The translations under genes were made by a program, and so were the position numbers. A stretch of 53,488 bases of DNA from NCBI GenBank assembly GCA_040218145.1, contig JAVJQK010000090.1, positions 1 through 53,488 on the forward strand, read 5' to 3'. Below, in pieces: positions 1 through 7,053 of this stretch. The stretch's first letter is position 1. Every line of letters begins with the position of its first letter. The notes beneath the pieces were generated by a model. That model made no database searches. It worked only from the letters and a program-made list of their open reading frames with translations, and was not told the DNA's origin. Source of the stretch: Sandaracinaceae bacterium (lineage in GTDB: Bacteria; Myxococcota_A; Polyangia; Polyangiales; Sandaracinaceae).

Positions 1-274
1 ACAACAGCAGATCCAGGTCGTGCATGAAGTCGCTGACGTTCTCGTCCGGCACCGACGCGACCATGTGGAAGTGCGTCGACATCACCACCATCACGTGGAT
101 CTTCACCCCGTGCCTCTGCGCGAAGAGCGCGAGGTAGTAGCAGACGAGGTCGTTCAGCGCGCCGTCCGGCCGGAGCAAGAACCTCCGCCCCTCCACGCGC
201 CGCGTGATCGCGTAGACGGCGTTCGGCTCGATGTAGCGCGGCGGGGTCACGCCCGACGCCACCGCACCCGTCAT
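1..274 (-). CDS. IS200-like / Y1 (HUH) transposase, N-terminal fragment cut by window edge
   Basis: Reading leftward from an ATG at 274, the frame stays open for 91 codons to the window edge, so only the N-terminus is visible. The peptide starts MTGAVASG, runs through YAITRRVEGRRFLLRP, and reaches a histidine-hydrophobic-histidine core (THFHMV, about residues 72-77) after HGVKIHVMVVM. This is the layout of the Y1 transposase family (PF01797): single-strand endonucleases whose HUH motif holds the metal and which cut with one tyrosine. The catalytic tyrosine would lie beyond the edge. Such stand-alone proteins in myxobacteria are usually annotated simply as transposase and can be related to REP-associated transposases. 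No terminal repeats can be judged here. Whether the gene is intact is unknown. Confidence 0.75.
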   Translation of the reverse strand, partial: MTGAVASGVTPPRYIEPNAVYAITRRVEGRRFLLRPDGALNDLVCYYLALFAQRHGVKIHVMVVMSTHFHMVASVPDENVSDFMHDLDLLL

Positions 275-379
275 GCCGATGCCCCATCAAGCAATTCCGA
301 GCACTTACGAGCGCGGATCGGCGGGGGTGGCGGGCACGGGGGTGGCGGACGCCGGCCGCGAGGGGGGTCCAGGCGAGGC

Positions 380-1138
380 TCAGGGCGCGACCGTCGCCCG
401 GATGAACGAGACCAGCCGATCGAGGACGGAGTCGGGGATGGTGTGTCCGCCCTCGAACGGGACGAACGTGACCTCGGTCCCCCCGCGCTCGAAATGCCCC
501 CGAAGCCGCTCGGCGGCGTCGAAGCGCAGCAACGGATCGCCGCGGCCGTGGCTCATGAACACCGCACGGGGTGCGCGCTCCATGCGTGACCGCCAGCGGG
601 CCTCGTCCACTGGTCCCCCGCTCATGATGACCAACGCCGCGGGCCTCTCGCTCCACTCCAGCGACGCCGCCGTCGCGAGCATCGCGCCCTGGCTGAAGCC
701 CGCGAGCACCGTCCGCGAGGGCTCGATCCGACCGCGCGCGTGAAGCCGCTCGAGCAGCGCGATCAGGTCGCGTCGCGCCTCCGCGAGCCCGGGCGGCGTC
801 TCCTCGCCGCGATCGGTGGGCCGACGCAAGCCCTCCGGGTCGATGGGCCACCACGCGCGACCGGTCGGGGGACGCTCGAGCGGCGCCGCCGGCACCGCGA
901 CTCGCACCCCCGCGCGGCGTCGCAGATGCCCAGCGAGCGGCACCAGGTCGTCGCCCGGCGCCCCCCAGCCGTGGAGCAACACGACCACTGGCGCCTCGCC
1001 CTCCTCCGGGCCCGCCCAGCGCACGGAGAGCTCACGCGCGCTCGGTTCCGCGCCGAGCCGCGTCGGCTCGGCCTGGCGCTCGCCACCGCAACCCAGCAGC
1101 AGCGAGAGCGACGCGGCCGCGAGCGTCGCCCCCTTCAC
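380..1138 (-). CDS. Lipoprotein carboxylesterase/phospholipase-like alpha/beta hydrolase
   Basis: 252 residues beginning with a signal peptide that ends in a lipobox (LLLG-C, Cys17), so the mature protein should be lipid-anchored. The rest is a small alpha/beta hydrolase of the phospholipase/carboxylesterase (PF02230) type: an oxyanion-region HGWG (56-59), nucleophile elbow GFSQG with Ser149, an Asp in HGRGDPLL and the catalytic His in EGGHTIP near the C-terminus. It likely cleaves ester bonds of lipids or small acyl esters at the envelope. Its ATG overlaps the mlaD-like stop by 4 bp, so the two are translationally coupled, and a link to envelope lipid handling is a fair inference. The substrate is unknown. 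Confidence 0.8.
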   Translation of the reverse strand: MKGATLAAASLSLLLGCGGERQAEPTRLGAEPSARELSVRWAGPEEGEAPVVVLLHGWGAPGDDLVPLAGHLRRRAGVRVAVPAAPLERPPTGRAWWPIDPEGLRRPTDRGEETPPGLAEARRDLIALLERLHARGRIEPSRTVLAGFSQGAMLATAASLEWSERPAALVIMSGGPVDEARWRSRMERAPRAVFMSHGRGDPLLRFDAAERLRGHFERGGTEVTFVPFEGGHTIPDSVLDRLVSFIRATVAP

Positions 1139-2235
1139 TCTTCCGGCTCGGGCCGCGGCGGGGGATCGCGCGGCGCGTCCTCGCGGATCGAGTAGCGCAC
1201 GAGGGAGCGCAGGATCTCGTTCCGCTGCAGGTTCCCGACCAAGCGCTTGATGTCCTCGTAGATCGACGGGTCGACCAGCAGCCCCCCGAGCGTCCCGCGG
1301 CCCGCGCGGACGTCGGCCGTGATCGCGCGGAGGTCGGCGCTCATCTGCGTGAGGTTGGTGATCAGGTCCCCCGCCTCGTCGCCGTAGAGCAGCTCGTGTG
1401 CGTTGTTGTCGCCAGTCCGCACGTCTCGGAGGATCGTCGCGACCTCGCCCGCCGCCCCGGCGAGGCTCGTGAGCAGAACCACGCCCTGCTCGCCGTAGAT
1501 CACCTCGTGCGCGGTGCCGTCGCCCCGCTCGACCTCGTGCACGATGCGCCGCACGCCGGCCACGGTGCGGTTCAGCTCGTTCGACGTGCTCCGGATGCTC
1601 CGCAGCGAAGTCTGCACGTCGTCCGCCATCGAAGGGTCCGTCATCAGCCGCCGCACCGTGCCGTCGTTCTCGTGCACCAGCCGCGTGATGACGGCCAGGT
1701 TGTGCACGATGTCACGCACGTCCTGTTGCGTCTGCTCGTTGTCGAGCGTCTCCGCCAACCCCTCGGTCGCGCGGTTGACGTTGCGCATGATGCCCTCGGC
1801 GTCGCGCCCCGTGTCCCCGAGGAACGAGGTCAACAAGGACTCCTGGCTCGTAGGGATCGTCGCCCCCTCCGCCAGCGGATCGCCCTGCCCGACCGTGATG
1901 TCGACGAGCTGATCGCCGAGCAGCCCCTTGCTGCCGATGCTCGCGGTGCTCCCGTCCCGCACGAACGCCGAGGAGTCGTTCGCGACGCGCATGCGCACGC
2001 GGATGACCCCGGTCTGCTCGAAGCTGACCTCCTCGACCGTGCCGACGTCGATGCCCGCGATGCGAACGGGGCTCCCGGCGCGCAGGCCGTCGACGCTGTC
2101 GAACTCGGCGAAGTACTCCACCTTCGACGCGAACATCGCGCTGCGGTTGCCGATCACGAAGACCAGCACCCCGCCGACGATCAGGGCGGCGGTGACGAAG
2201 ATACCGACTCTCAGCTCGCTCGAACCCTCGTCCAT
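1135..2235 (-). CDS. MlaD-family (MCE) lipid transport protein
   Basis: 366 residues. A single N-terminal membrane anchor (about 9-30) is followed by one MCE domain (about 38-115, with the AGSPVRIAGIDVGTV stretch typical of the family) and a long helical C-terminal tail (about 120-345) ending in a Pro/Glu-rich segment. MCE proteins form periplasmic hexamers that shuttle phospholipid between the membranes, and the long tail resembles those of MCE proteins that build a tunnel rather than the short E. coli MlaD (about 180 residues). The gene starts 3 bp after the ATPase gene and overlaps the esterase gene, so all three form an operon. No MlaE-type permease lies in this cluster. Confidence 0.88.
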   Translation of the reverse strand: MDEGSSELRVGIFVTAALIVGGVLVFVIGNRSAMFASKVEYFAEFDSVDGLRAGSPVRIAGIDVGTVEEVSFEQTGVIRVRMRVANDSSAFVRDGSTASIGSKGLLGDQLVDITVGQGDPLAEGATIPTSQESLLTSFLGDTGRDAEGIMRNVNRATEGLAETLDNEQTQQDVRDIVHNLAVITRLVHENDGTVRRLMTDPSMADDVQTSLRSIRSTSNELNRTVAGVRRIVHEVERGDGTAHEVIYGEQGVVLLTSLAGAAGEVATILRDVRTGDNNAHELLYGDEAGDLITNLTQMSADLRAITADVRAGRGTLGGLLVDPSIYEDIKRLVGNLQRNEILRSLVRYSIREDAPRDPPPRPEPEE

Positions 2236-2238
2236 CGG

Positions 2239-3012
2239 TCACCCACCGTAGCGAAGTAGGGTCTCGGTGTCGTCCACCTCGGGCGCGTTGCCCTCGATGA
2301 AGTCGCGCACCCTCTGGTCGTCGCAATAGCGCATCTCGTCCGGTGTGCCCTCGAAGATCACGTATCCGCGGTCGATCATCGCGATGCGGTCGCTGATCCG
2401 GAACGCGCTCGGCATGTCGTGCGTGACGACCACGGTGGTCACCTCGTAGCGATCGTTGAGCTCGACGATCAGGTCCGTGATGTGCGCCATCGCCTCCGGA
2501 TCGAGGCCGGTCGTCGGCTCGTCGTAGAGCAAGACCTCCGGCCGGAGCGCGATCGCGCGCGCCAGGCCCACGCGCTTGCGCATCCCGCTCGAGAGGCTCG
2601 CCGGCGACATGTCGGCGATGCCCGGGAGCCCGACGTCCTCCAGACACTCCTCGACGCGCGCGTCGATCTCCTCCTCGGTCGGCCGCGCGTGCTCCCGCAT
2701 CGGATACGCGATGTTCTCCCGCACCGAGATCGAATCGAAGAGCGCCGCCCCCTGGAACAACATGCCGATGCGACGCCGCACGTCGGTCATCTGCCGCTCC
2801 TTCAGCCCGCTGATGACGTCGCCGTCGAAGCGAATCTGGCCCCCGTCGACCGGGAGCAGACCGATCAGAAGCTTGAGCATGACGCTCTTGCCCATGCCCG
2901 AGCCGCCGATGATGGTCAGCGCCTCGCCCTCCTGGATCTGCAGATCGAGGCGCTCGTAGACCACCTTGGGTCCGAACGACTTCTGCACTCCATCGAACTC
3001 GATCAGCGCCAC
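2239..3012 (-). CDS. MlaF-like ABC transporter ATPase
   Basis: 257 residues from a GTG at 3012; the open frame extends upstream but that part is low-complexity Arg/Pro and not protein-like, while VALIEFDGVQKSFG is the expected ABC N-terminus. Walker A GGSGMGKS (36-43), the signature SSGMRKR, Walker B LLYDEPTTGLD and the switch histidine in VVVTHDM are all present. Sequence style (early RRRIGMLFQGAALFDS, ENIAYPMREH) matches the MlaF/Ttg2A group that powers phospholipid movement with MlaE and MlaD. It is the first gene of the mlaF-mlaD-esterase operon and diverges from the lipoprotein gene at 3087 across 74 bp. It needs a permease encoded elsewhere. Confidence 0.88.
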   Translation of the reverse strand: MALIEFDGVQKSFGPKVVYERLDLQIQEGEALTIIGGSGMGKSVMLKLLIGLLPVDGGQIRFDGDVISGLKERQMTDVRRRIGMLFQGAALFDSISVRENIAYPMREHARPTEEEIDARVEECLEDVGLPGIADMSPASLSSGMRKRVGLARAIALRPEVLLYDEPTTGLDPEAMAHITDLIVELNDRYEVTTVVVTHDMPSAFRISDRIAMIDRGYVIFEGTPDEMRYCDDQRVRDFIEGNAPEVDDTETLLRYGG

Positions 3013-3086
3013 GGCGGCGGAGTTATAGGCCCGACACCCCCAGAGAGAAAGCGGACCCGCTCCGCCCCCCGTGGTACGGCTCCGAC

Positions 3087-3569
3087 GTGCTCCTCCCACG
3101 CGCGGCTTGGCTGGTCTGTGCGTTCGCCTTCGGGTGCGCAGGGGAGCCGTCCGACTCGGCGCGCGTGCGACGCGCGGTGGAGGCGCACGCGGAGGACTTC
3201 GCGCGCTACGACCGCTGGGCCCGACGCCTCGGCCTCGCCGACAGCGCCTTCCGCTCCGAGGAGGCGCTCGCGGAGGCGGCGTTCGCGCCCATCCGACGCG
3301 ATCGCGACATCGCGGCCGTGTGGCTCGTTCGCGAAGGGCCGGACGCGCGCGCGCTCCGTCACCCCGAGGACGCGCCCGACCTGCCGGGCGGCGGCTGGGT
3401 GACGGTGGTGACCGAGCCGCTCGGCCCGCTCGAGGCACAGCAGACGAGCCTCACCGTCGGCGGCGAGGCGCGCGACGCGATCCTGGTCCGTCGCAGCCGC
3501 CCCACCCAGGGCGACGCCACGCTGCACGTCACCATCGCCTTCGCGCGCCCACCGCGCGCAACGCCCTGA
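3087..3569 (+). CDS. Hypothetical lipoprotein
   Basis: 160 residues from a GTG start. The first 17 residues form a short signal peptide with a lipobox (AFAFG-C, Cys17), so export and lipidation are likely. The mature part is Arg/Ala/Glu-rich, with an apparent helical first half (RAVEAHAEDFARYDRWARRLG) and a beta-rich second half. I do not recognise the family. It diverges from the MlaF-like gene and ends directly against the stop codon of the S41 protease gene on the other strand, with no spacer. Confidence 0.65.
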   Translation: MLLPRAAWLVCAFAFGCAGEPSDSARVRRAVEAHAEDFARYDRWARRLGLADSAFRSEEALAEAAFAPIRRDRDIAAVWLVREGPDARALRHPEDAPDLPGGGWVTVVTEPLGPLEAQQTSLTVGGEARDAILVRRSRPTQGDATLHVTIAFARPPRATP

Positions 3570-4946
3570 TCAGCGCGGCGTCCGGAGCTCGCGCTGGAGC
3601 ACGAGCCCCCGCAACACCTGATGCGCGATGCGAGCCTGGAAATCGTCCGCGAAGATCCGCTCCGACTCGGGCTCCCCGCCCGCCTCGCGCCGGACCTCGG
3701 ATCGCGGGGTGAGCTCCTGCACCTCGCCCTCCTCCGCCTCGGTGTCCGACTCGAGGTGGCGCTCCAGGCTCGCCTCGCTGAAGCGCTCGATGGCGCGCTG
3801 GACGAGCTCGCGCGAGGTGGCCTCGTCGAGCTGCTCCACCTCGACGTCCGGCTCGATGCCGTGTGCCTGGATCGAGCGCCCGCTCGGCGTGTAGTAGCGC
3901 GCCACCGTCAGCTTCAGCGCCGAGCCGTCGGGGAGCTCGATGATGTTCTGCACGCTCCCCTTCCCCCAGGTGTCGCTGCCGACGACGATCGCCCGCCCGT
4001 GATCGCGCAGCGCGCCGGCCACGATCTCCGCCGCGCTCGCGGTGAAGTTGTCGACCAGGACGACCATCGGCCAGCGCGGTCGCGTCCCCGTCCGGTGCGC
4101 GCGCGCCTCGCTCAGCAGCTGCCCGCCGCGACCGCGCGTCGAGACGATCACGCCCGACTCGAGGAACTCGTCGCTGACGCGCACCGCCTCGTCGAGCAGC
4201 CCGCCCGGGTTGCGACGCATGTCGAGGAGCACGCCACGCACGCCGCCGGAGCTCGCAGTGCGCTCCACCGCCGCGTCGAGCGCCCGCCGCACCTCGTCCG
4301 TCGTGGTGCTCTGAAACGACTTGATGCGCAGATGCACGATGCGGTCGGGCAGGATGCGCGCCTCGACCGCCTCGATGCGCACGATCTCCCGCGTGAGCGT
4401 CATGCGCAGCGCTTCGTCCTCGCCCTCGCGGCGAATCGAGACCTGCACCTCGGTGCCGGGCTCCCCGCGCATGAGGCGCACCGCGTCGGAGATCGGCATG
4501 TCGCGGGCGCGACGACCGTCGAGGGTCAGGAAGCGATCTCCCGGCTGGATCCCCGCACGATCGGCCGGCCCACCGGAGAAGACCCCGTGCACGGTCAGCC
4601 AACCGTCCCGGACGTCGATCTCCACGCCCACCCCACCGAAGCGCCCCTGGGTGTCGGACGTCAGGATCCGATACTCCTCGGGATCCATGAAGGTGCTGTG
4701 CGGGTCGAGCGTCTCGACCATCCCGCGGATCGCGCCGTAGATCAGCTCGTCCTGATCCGGCTGCTCGACGTGCACAGCCTCGATGTGACTGAGGGCCCGC
4801 GCGAAGATCGCGAGGTTGGCGTAGGGCGAGGCGCGGCCCTCGGTGGCGAAGGCCCGCTCGACGGCGCCCAGGGTGAGCGTGGCCACGAACGCACCTGCGA
4901 AGGTGGCCAGGATCAGGGCGGCGCCACGGGTACGAAGTAGGGACAT
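3570..4946 (-). CDS. S41-family C-terminal processing protease (CtpA-like)
   Basis: 458 residues from the ATG at 4946; an upstream in-frame ATG at 5057 would add 37 Arg-rich residues in front of the hydrophobic signal segment (LILATFAGAFVATLTLG) and is less likely. Order: signal/anchor (1-32), N-terminal helical part, PDZ domain (about 85-170, GVGVEIDVRDG to GDRFLTLDG), then the S41 core. The catalytic Ser lies in NFTASAAEI and the general-base Lys in TWGKGSVQ, the Ser/Lys dyad of the family. A Glu-rich C-terminal tail follows (VEQLDEATS to ELTPRSEVR). Such periplasmic proteases trim C-termini of envelope proteins. Length fits the family. Confidence 0.92.
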   Translation of the reverse strand: MSLLRTRGAALILATFAGAFVATLTLGAVERAFATEGRASPYANLAIFARALSHIEAVHVEQPDQDELIYGAIRGMVETLDPHSTFMDPEEYRILTSDTQGRFGGVGVEIDVRDGWLTVHGVFSGGPADRAGIQPGDRFLTLDGRRARDMPISDAVRLMRGEPGTEVQVSIRREGEDEALRMTLTREIVRIEAVEARILPDRIVHLRIKSFQSTTTDEVRRALDAAVERTASSGGVRGVLLDMRRNPGGLLDEAVRVSDEFLESGVIVSTRGRGGQLLSEARAHRTGTRPRWPMVVLVDNFTASAAEIVAGALRDHGRAIVVGSDTWGKGSVQNIIELPDGSALKLTVARYYTPSGRSIQAHGIEPDVEVEQLDEATSRELVQRAIERFSEASLERHLESDTEAEEGEVQELTPRSEVRREAGGEPESERIFADDFQARIAHQVLRGLVLQRELRTPR

Positions 4947-4995
4947 CGCGGCAAGAATGCCGCCTGCGCGTCTGCGGAGCCACCGCGGCGTGCCA

Positions 4996-5025
4996 TTGAC
5001 ACGAGGCGACCGGGTTGGGTAGGAC
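4996..5025 (+). promoter_or_regulatory. Candidate sigma-70-type promoter for the ribbon-helix-helix gene
   Basis: A perfect TTGACA (4996-5001) is followed after 18 bp by TAGGAC (5020-5025). The predicted start is near 5032, about 55 bp before the ATG at 5088. The -35 is strong; the -10 matches only three of six consensus bases, as do other candidate promoters in this window. Confidence 0.45.
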
Positions 5026-5031
5026 TCCAAG

Positions 5032-5042
5032 CGACACTGTCG
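5032..5042. promoter_or_regulatory. Small palindrome at the predicted transcription start (possible operator)
   Basis: CGACACTGTCG is a perfect 5+1+5 palindrome located right where transcription from the 4996-5025 promoter would begin. Ribbon-helix-helix proteins commonly bind such sites and repress their own promoter, and the next gene encodes one; autoregulation is inference only. Confidence 0.3.
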
Positions 5043-5087
5043 TGTAGCTGCGCACATGTGTGCACGGGCGGTGGCGGAGGTTCGACG

Positions 5088-5285
5088 ATGGCCGGGAGCG
5101 ACAAGCGGAAGCAGAGCCTGTACATCCCGCAGGCGATGCTCGAGGAGATCAACCGAGAGATGGACCGGCTCGACCGGTCGCGCTCCTGGATCGTGCAGCG
5201 CTGCATCAAGATCGCCCTGCCCGAGATCAAGAAGCTCCCGTCGGTCAACGACATCGACGACGACGACCGAGACGAGGACGAGTGA
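5088..5285 (+). CDS. Small ribbon-helix-helix-like protein
   Basis: 65 residues. I chose the ATG at 5088 because GGAGG sits 8 bp upstream and the peptide MAGSDKRKQSLYIPQ has the RHH layout: a basic strand (KRKQSLYIP) followed by two helices (MLEEINREMDRLD, then RSWIVQRCIKIALPEIKKL), ending in a very acidic tail (DIDDDDRDEDE). A GTG at 5058 would add 10 Gly-rich residues. It resembles the small myxobacterial family labelled TIGR04563; that label is from memory. The likely role is DNA binding as a dimer, possibly self-regulating. Its stop codon abuts the first copy of the hairpin repeat array, so the array may be transcribed as its 3' end. Confidence 0.75.
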   Translation: MAGSDKRKQSLYIPQAMLEEINREMDRLDRSRSWIVQRCIKIALPEIKKLPSVNDIDDDDRDEDE

Positions 5286-6079
5286 GGCGGCCAGCTCTCG
5301 CGTAGCGAAAGCGCGACCCGCCGTAGTCGAGAGGGGGGCCCCATTGGCGCTCTGCCCAATGGGGGGGACCTGCGTTCAGGCACTCCGGCCAAACAAGGCG
5401 GCCAGCTTTCGCGAGAGCGAAAGCGCGAGCCGCAGGGCCCCCACCGCCCCGTCGGTGGGGTCGGCGTGTGAGCGCGCGGAGCGCGCGAATCGCCGTAGTC
5501 GAGAGGGGGGCCCCATTGGCGCTCTGCCCAATGGGGGGAGGGCCTGCGTTCAGGCACTCCGGGCAAACAAGGCGGCCAGCTCTCGCGAAGCGAGAGCGCG
5601 AGCCGCAGGGGCCCCAGCGCCCCGTCGCTGGGGTCGGCGACCGAGCGCGCGGAGCGCCGTAGTCGGGAGGGAGGGGGGCCCCATTGGCGCTCCGCCCAAT
5701 GGGGGGAGGGCCTGCGTTCAGGCACTCCAACGAGAACAGGCGGCCAGCTCTCGCGAAGCGAGAGCGCGAGCCGCAGGGGCCCCAGCGCCCCGTCGCTGGG
5801 GTCGGCGACCGAGCGCGCGGAGCGCGCGAATCGCCGTAGTCGGGAGGGGGGCCCCATTGGCGCTCTGCCCAATGGGGGGAGGGCCTGCGTTCAGGCACTC
5901 CGGGCAAACAAGGCGGCCAGCTCTCGCGAAGCGAGAGCGCGAGCCGCGGGGCCCCCACCGCCCCGTCGGTGGGGTCGGCGTGTGAGCGCGCGGAGCGCGC
6001 GAATCGCCGTAGTCGGGAGGGGGGCCCCATTGGCGCTCCGCCCAATGGGGGGAGGGCCTGCGTTCAGGCCCTCCAACAA
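5286..6079. repeat. Tandem multi-hairpin repeat array, about 4.6 units of roughly 170 bp
   Basis: The anchor CCAGC recurs at 5291, 5402, 5576, 5744 and 5917, giving one short unit (111 bp) and then units of 174, 168, 173 and about 163 bp. Each full unit has five hairpins in fixed order: CTCTCGC/GCGAGAG; CCCCAGCG/CGCTGGGG; GCGCGC/GCGCGC; CCCCATTGG/CCAATGGGG; GCCTG/CAGGC. Copies differ by paired changes: CTTTCGC/GCGAAAG in the second unit, and CCCCACCG/CGGTGGGG in the second and fifth. The first unit lacks the second and third hairpins. Frames are open by chance through the array on both strands, but the peptides are just the repeat translated. Function unknown: a structured RNA family or a mobile palindromic cluster. 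Confidence 0.9.
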
Positions 6080-6135
6080 AGGACAGTGACTCGGTCCGCT
6101 CGCGCTCCTGCGTAATTGCGCTAAGGCACCCGGTC

Positions 6136-7026
6136 ATGGAGTACGACCGGCAGGGCTTCGCGAGCGCAGAGGATGGGACGCGCCTCTTCTGGGGCGCACG
6201 TGGCGAGGGCCCCACGGTGGTGCTCAACGACGGCATCGGCTGCGACGGCTTCGCCTGGAAGTACCTCCAGCCTCACCTCGCCGAGACCCACCGCGTGCTG
6301 CACTGGCACTACCGCGCGCACGGTCGTAGCGGGCTGCCCGTGGACCCCGCGCGCATCGACGTGCCGGCCCACGCCCGCGATCTGCTGAGCGTGCTCGACG
6401 CGCACGAGGTGGACGAGGCGATCCTGGTCGGCCACAGCATGGGGACCCAGGTGGCGCTCGAGGCCCAGCGCCTCGCCCCCTCTCGGGTGCGCGCGCTGGT
6501 GCTCATGTGCGGCAGCTACGGCCGGGTCACCGCCACCTTCCACGGCAGCGACATGCTCAAGCAGGTCCTCCCCGGCATCCTGGAGGCGGTCGAGCGTCGC
6601 AAGGGCCTCGCCCGCGCGCTCTGGGGTCGCATCCCGGCCAAGCTGGCGTTCCACATCGCGCGCCTCTCCAAGGAGGTCGACGCGCTCGCCATCCGGGAAG
6701 AGGACTTCCGGCCCTACATGGAGCACGTCGCCGCGATGGACCCGCAGATCTTCCTCGCGATGCTCCGCCACGCGGGGGAGCACACCGCGGAGGACATCCT
6801 GGAGCGCATCGCCGTGCCGACCCTGGTGGTCGCCGCCGAGCGCGACACGTTCACGCCGCCGGCCCTCGCGGAGCACATGGCCGAGGTGATCCCGGGCGCG
6901 GAGCTCTTCCTGCTGCGCGGCGCGAGCCACGCCGCCCCGATCGAGCAGCCCGTGGCGATCCAGCTGCGCCTCGACAAGTTCGAGCGCGAGCGCCTCTCCG
7001 CCCGCGCCAGCGCCGCCAACGCGTGA
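6136..7026 (+). CDS. Alpha/beta hydrolase
   Basis: 296 residues, no signal peptide. It has the alpha/beta hydrolase fold marks: nucleophile elbow GHSMG with Ser101, a candidate acid in AERDTFTP and the catalytic His in GASHAAPIE near the end; the region around 160-215 is the lid. Proteins with this pattern include esterases, lactonases and dehalogenase-like enzymes; the substrate cannot be read from sequence. It stands alone downstream of the repeat array and converges with the FHA gene at 7054. Confidence 0.82.
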   Translation: MEYDRQGFASAEDGTRLFWGARGEGPTVVLNDGIGCDGFAWKYLQPHLAETHRVLHWHYRAHGRSGLPVDPARIDVPAHARDLLSVLDAHEVDEAILVGHSMGTQVALEAQRLAPSRVRALVLMCGSYGRVTATFHGSDMLKQVLPGILEAVERRKGLARALWGRIPAKLAFHIARLSKEVDALAIREEDFRPYMEHVAAMDPQIFLAMLRHAGEHTAEDILERIAVPTLVVAAERDTFTPPALAEHMAEVIPGAELFLLRGASHAAPIEQPVAIQLRLDKFERERLSARASAANA

Positions 7027-7053
7027 CGGCGGCGCGCGGATGAGCTCCCGCGC

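Noticed and set aside
4913-6079. Long open frames across the repeat array on both strands (up to 319 codons)
   Set aside because: They translate the same palindromic repeats in several frames; peptides are repeats of ERQWGPP/REAGRL type with no start site or family, so they follow from the repeat's lack of stops.
5286-6079. CRISPR array
   Set aside because: Units are about 170 bp of near-identical sequence with no unique spacers and no cas genes.
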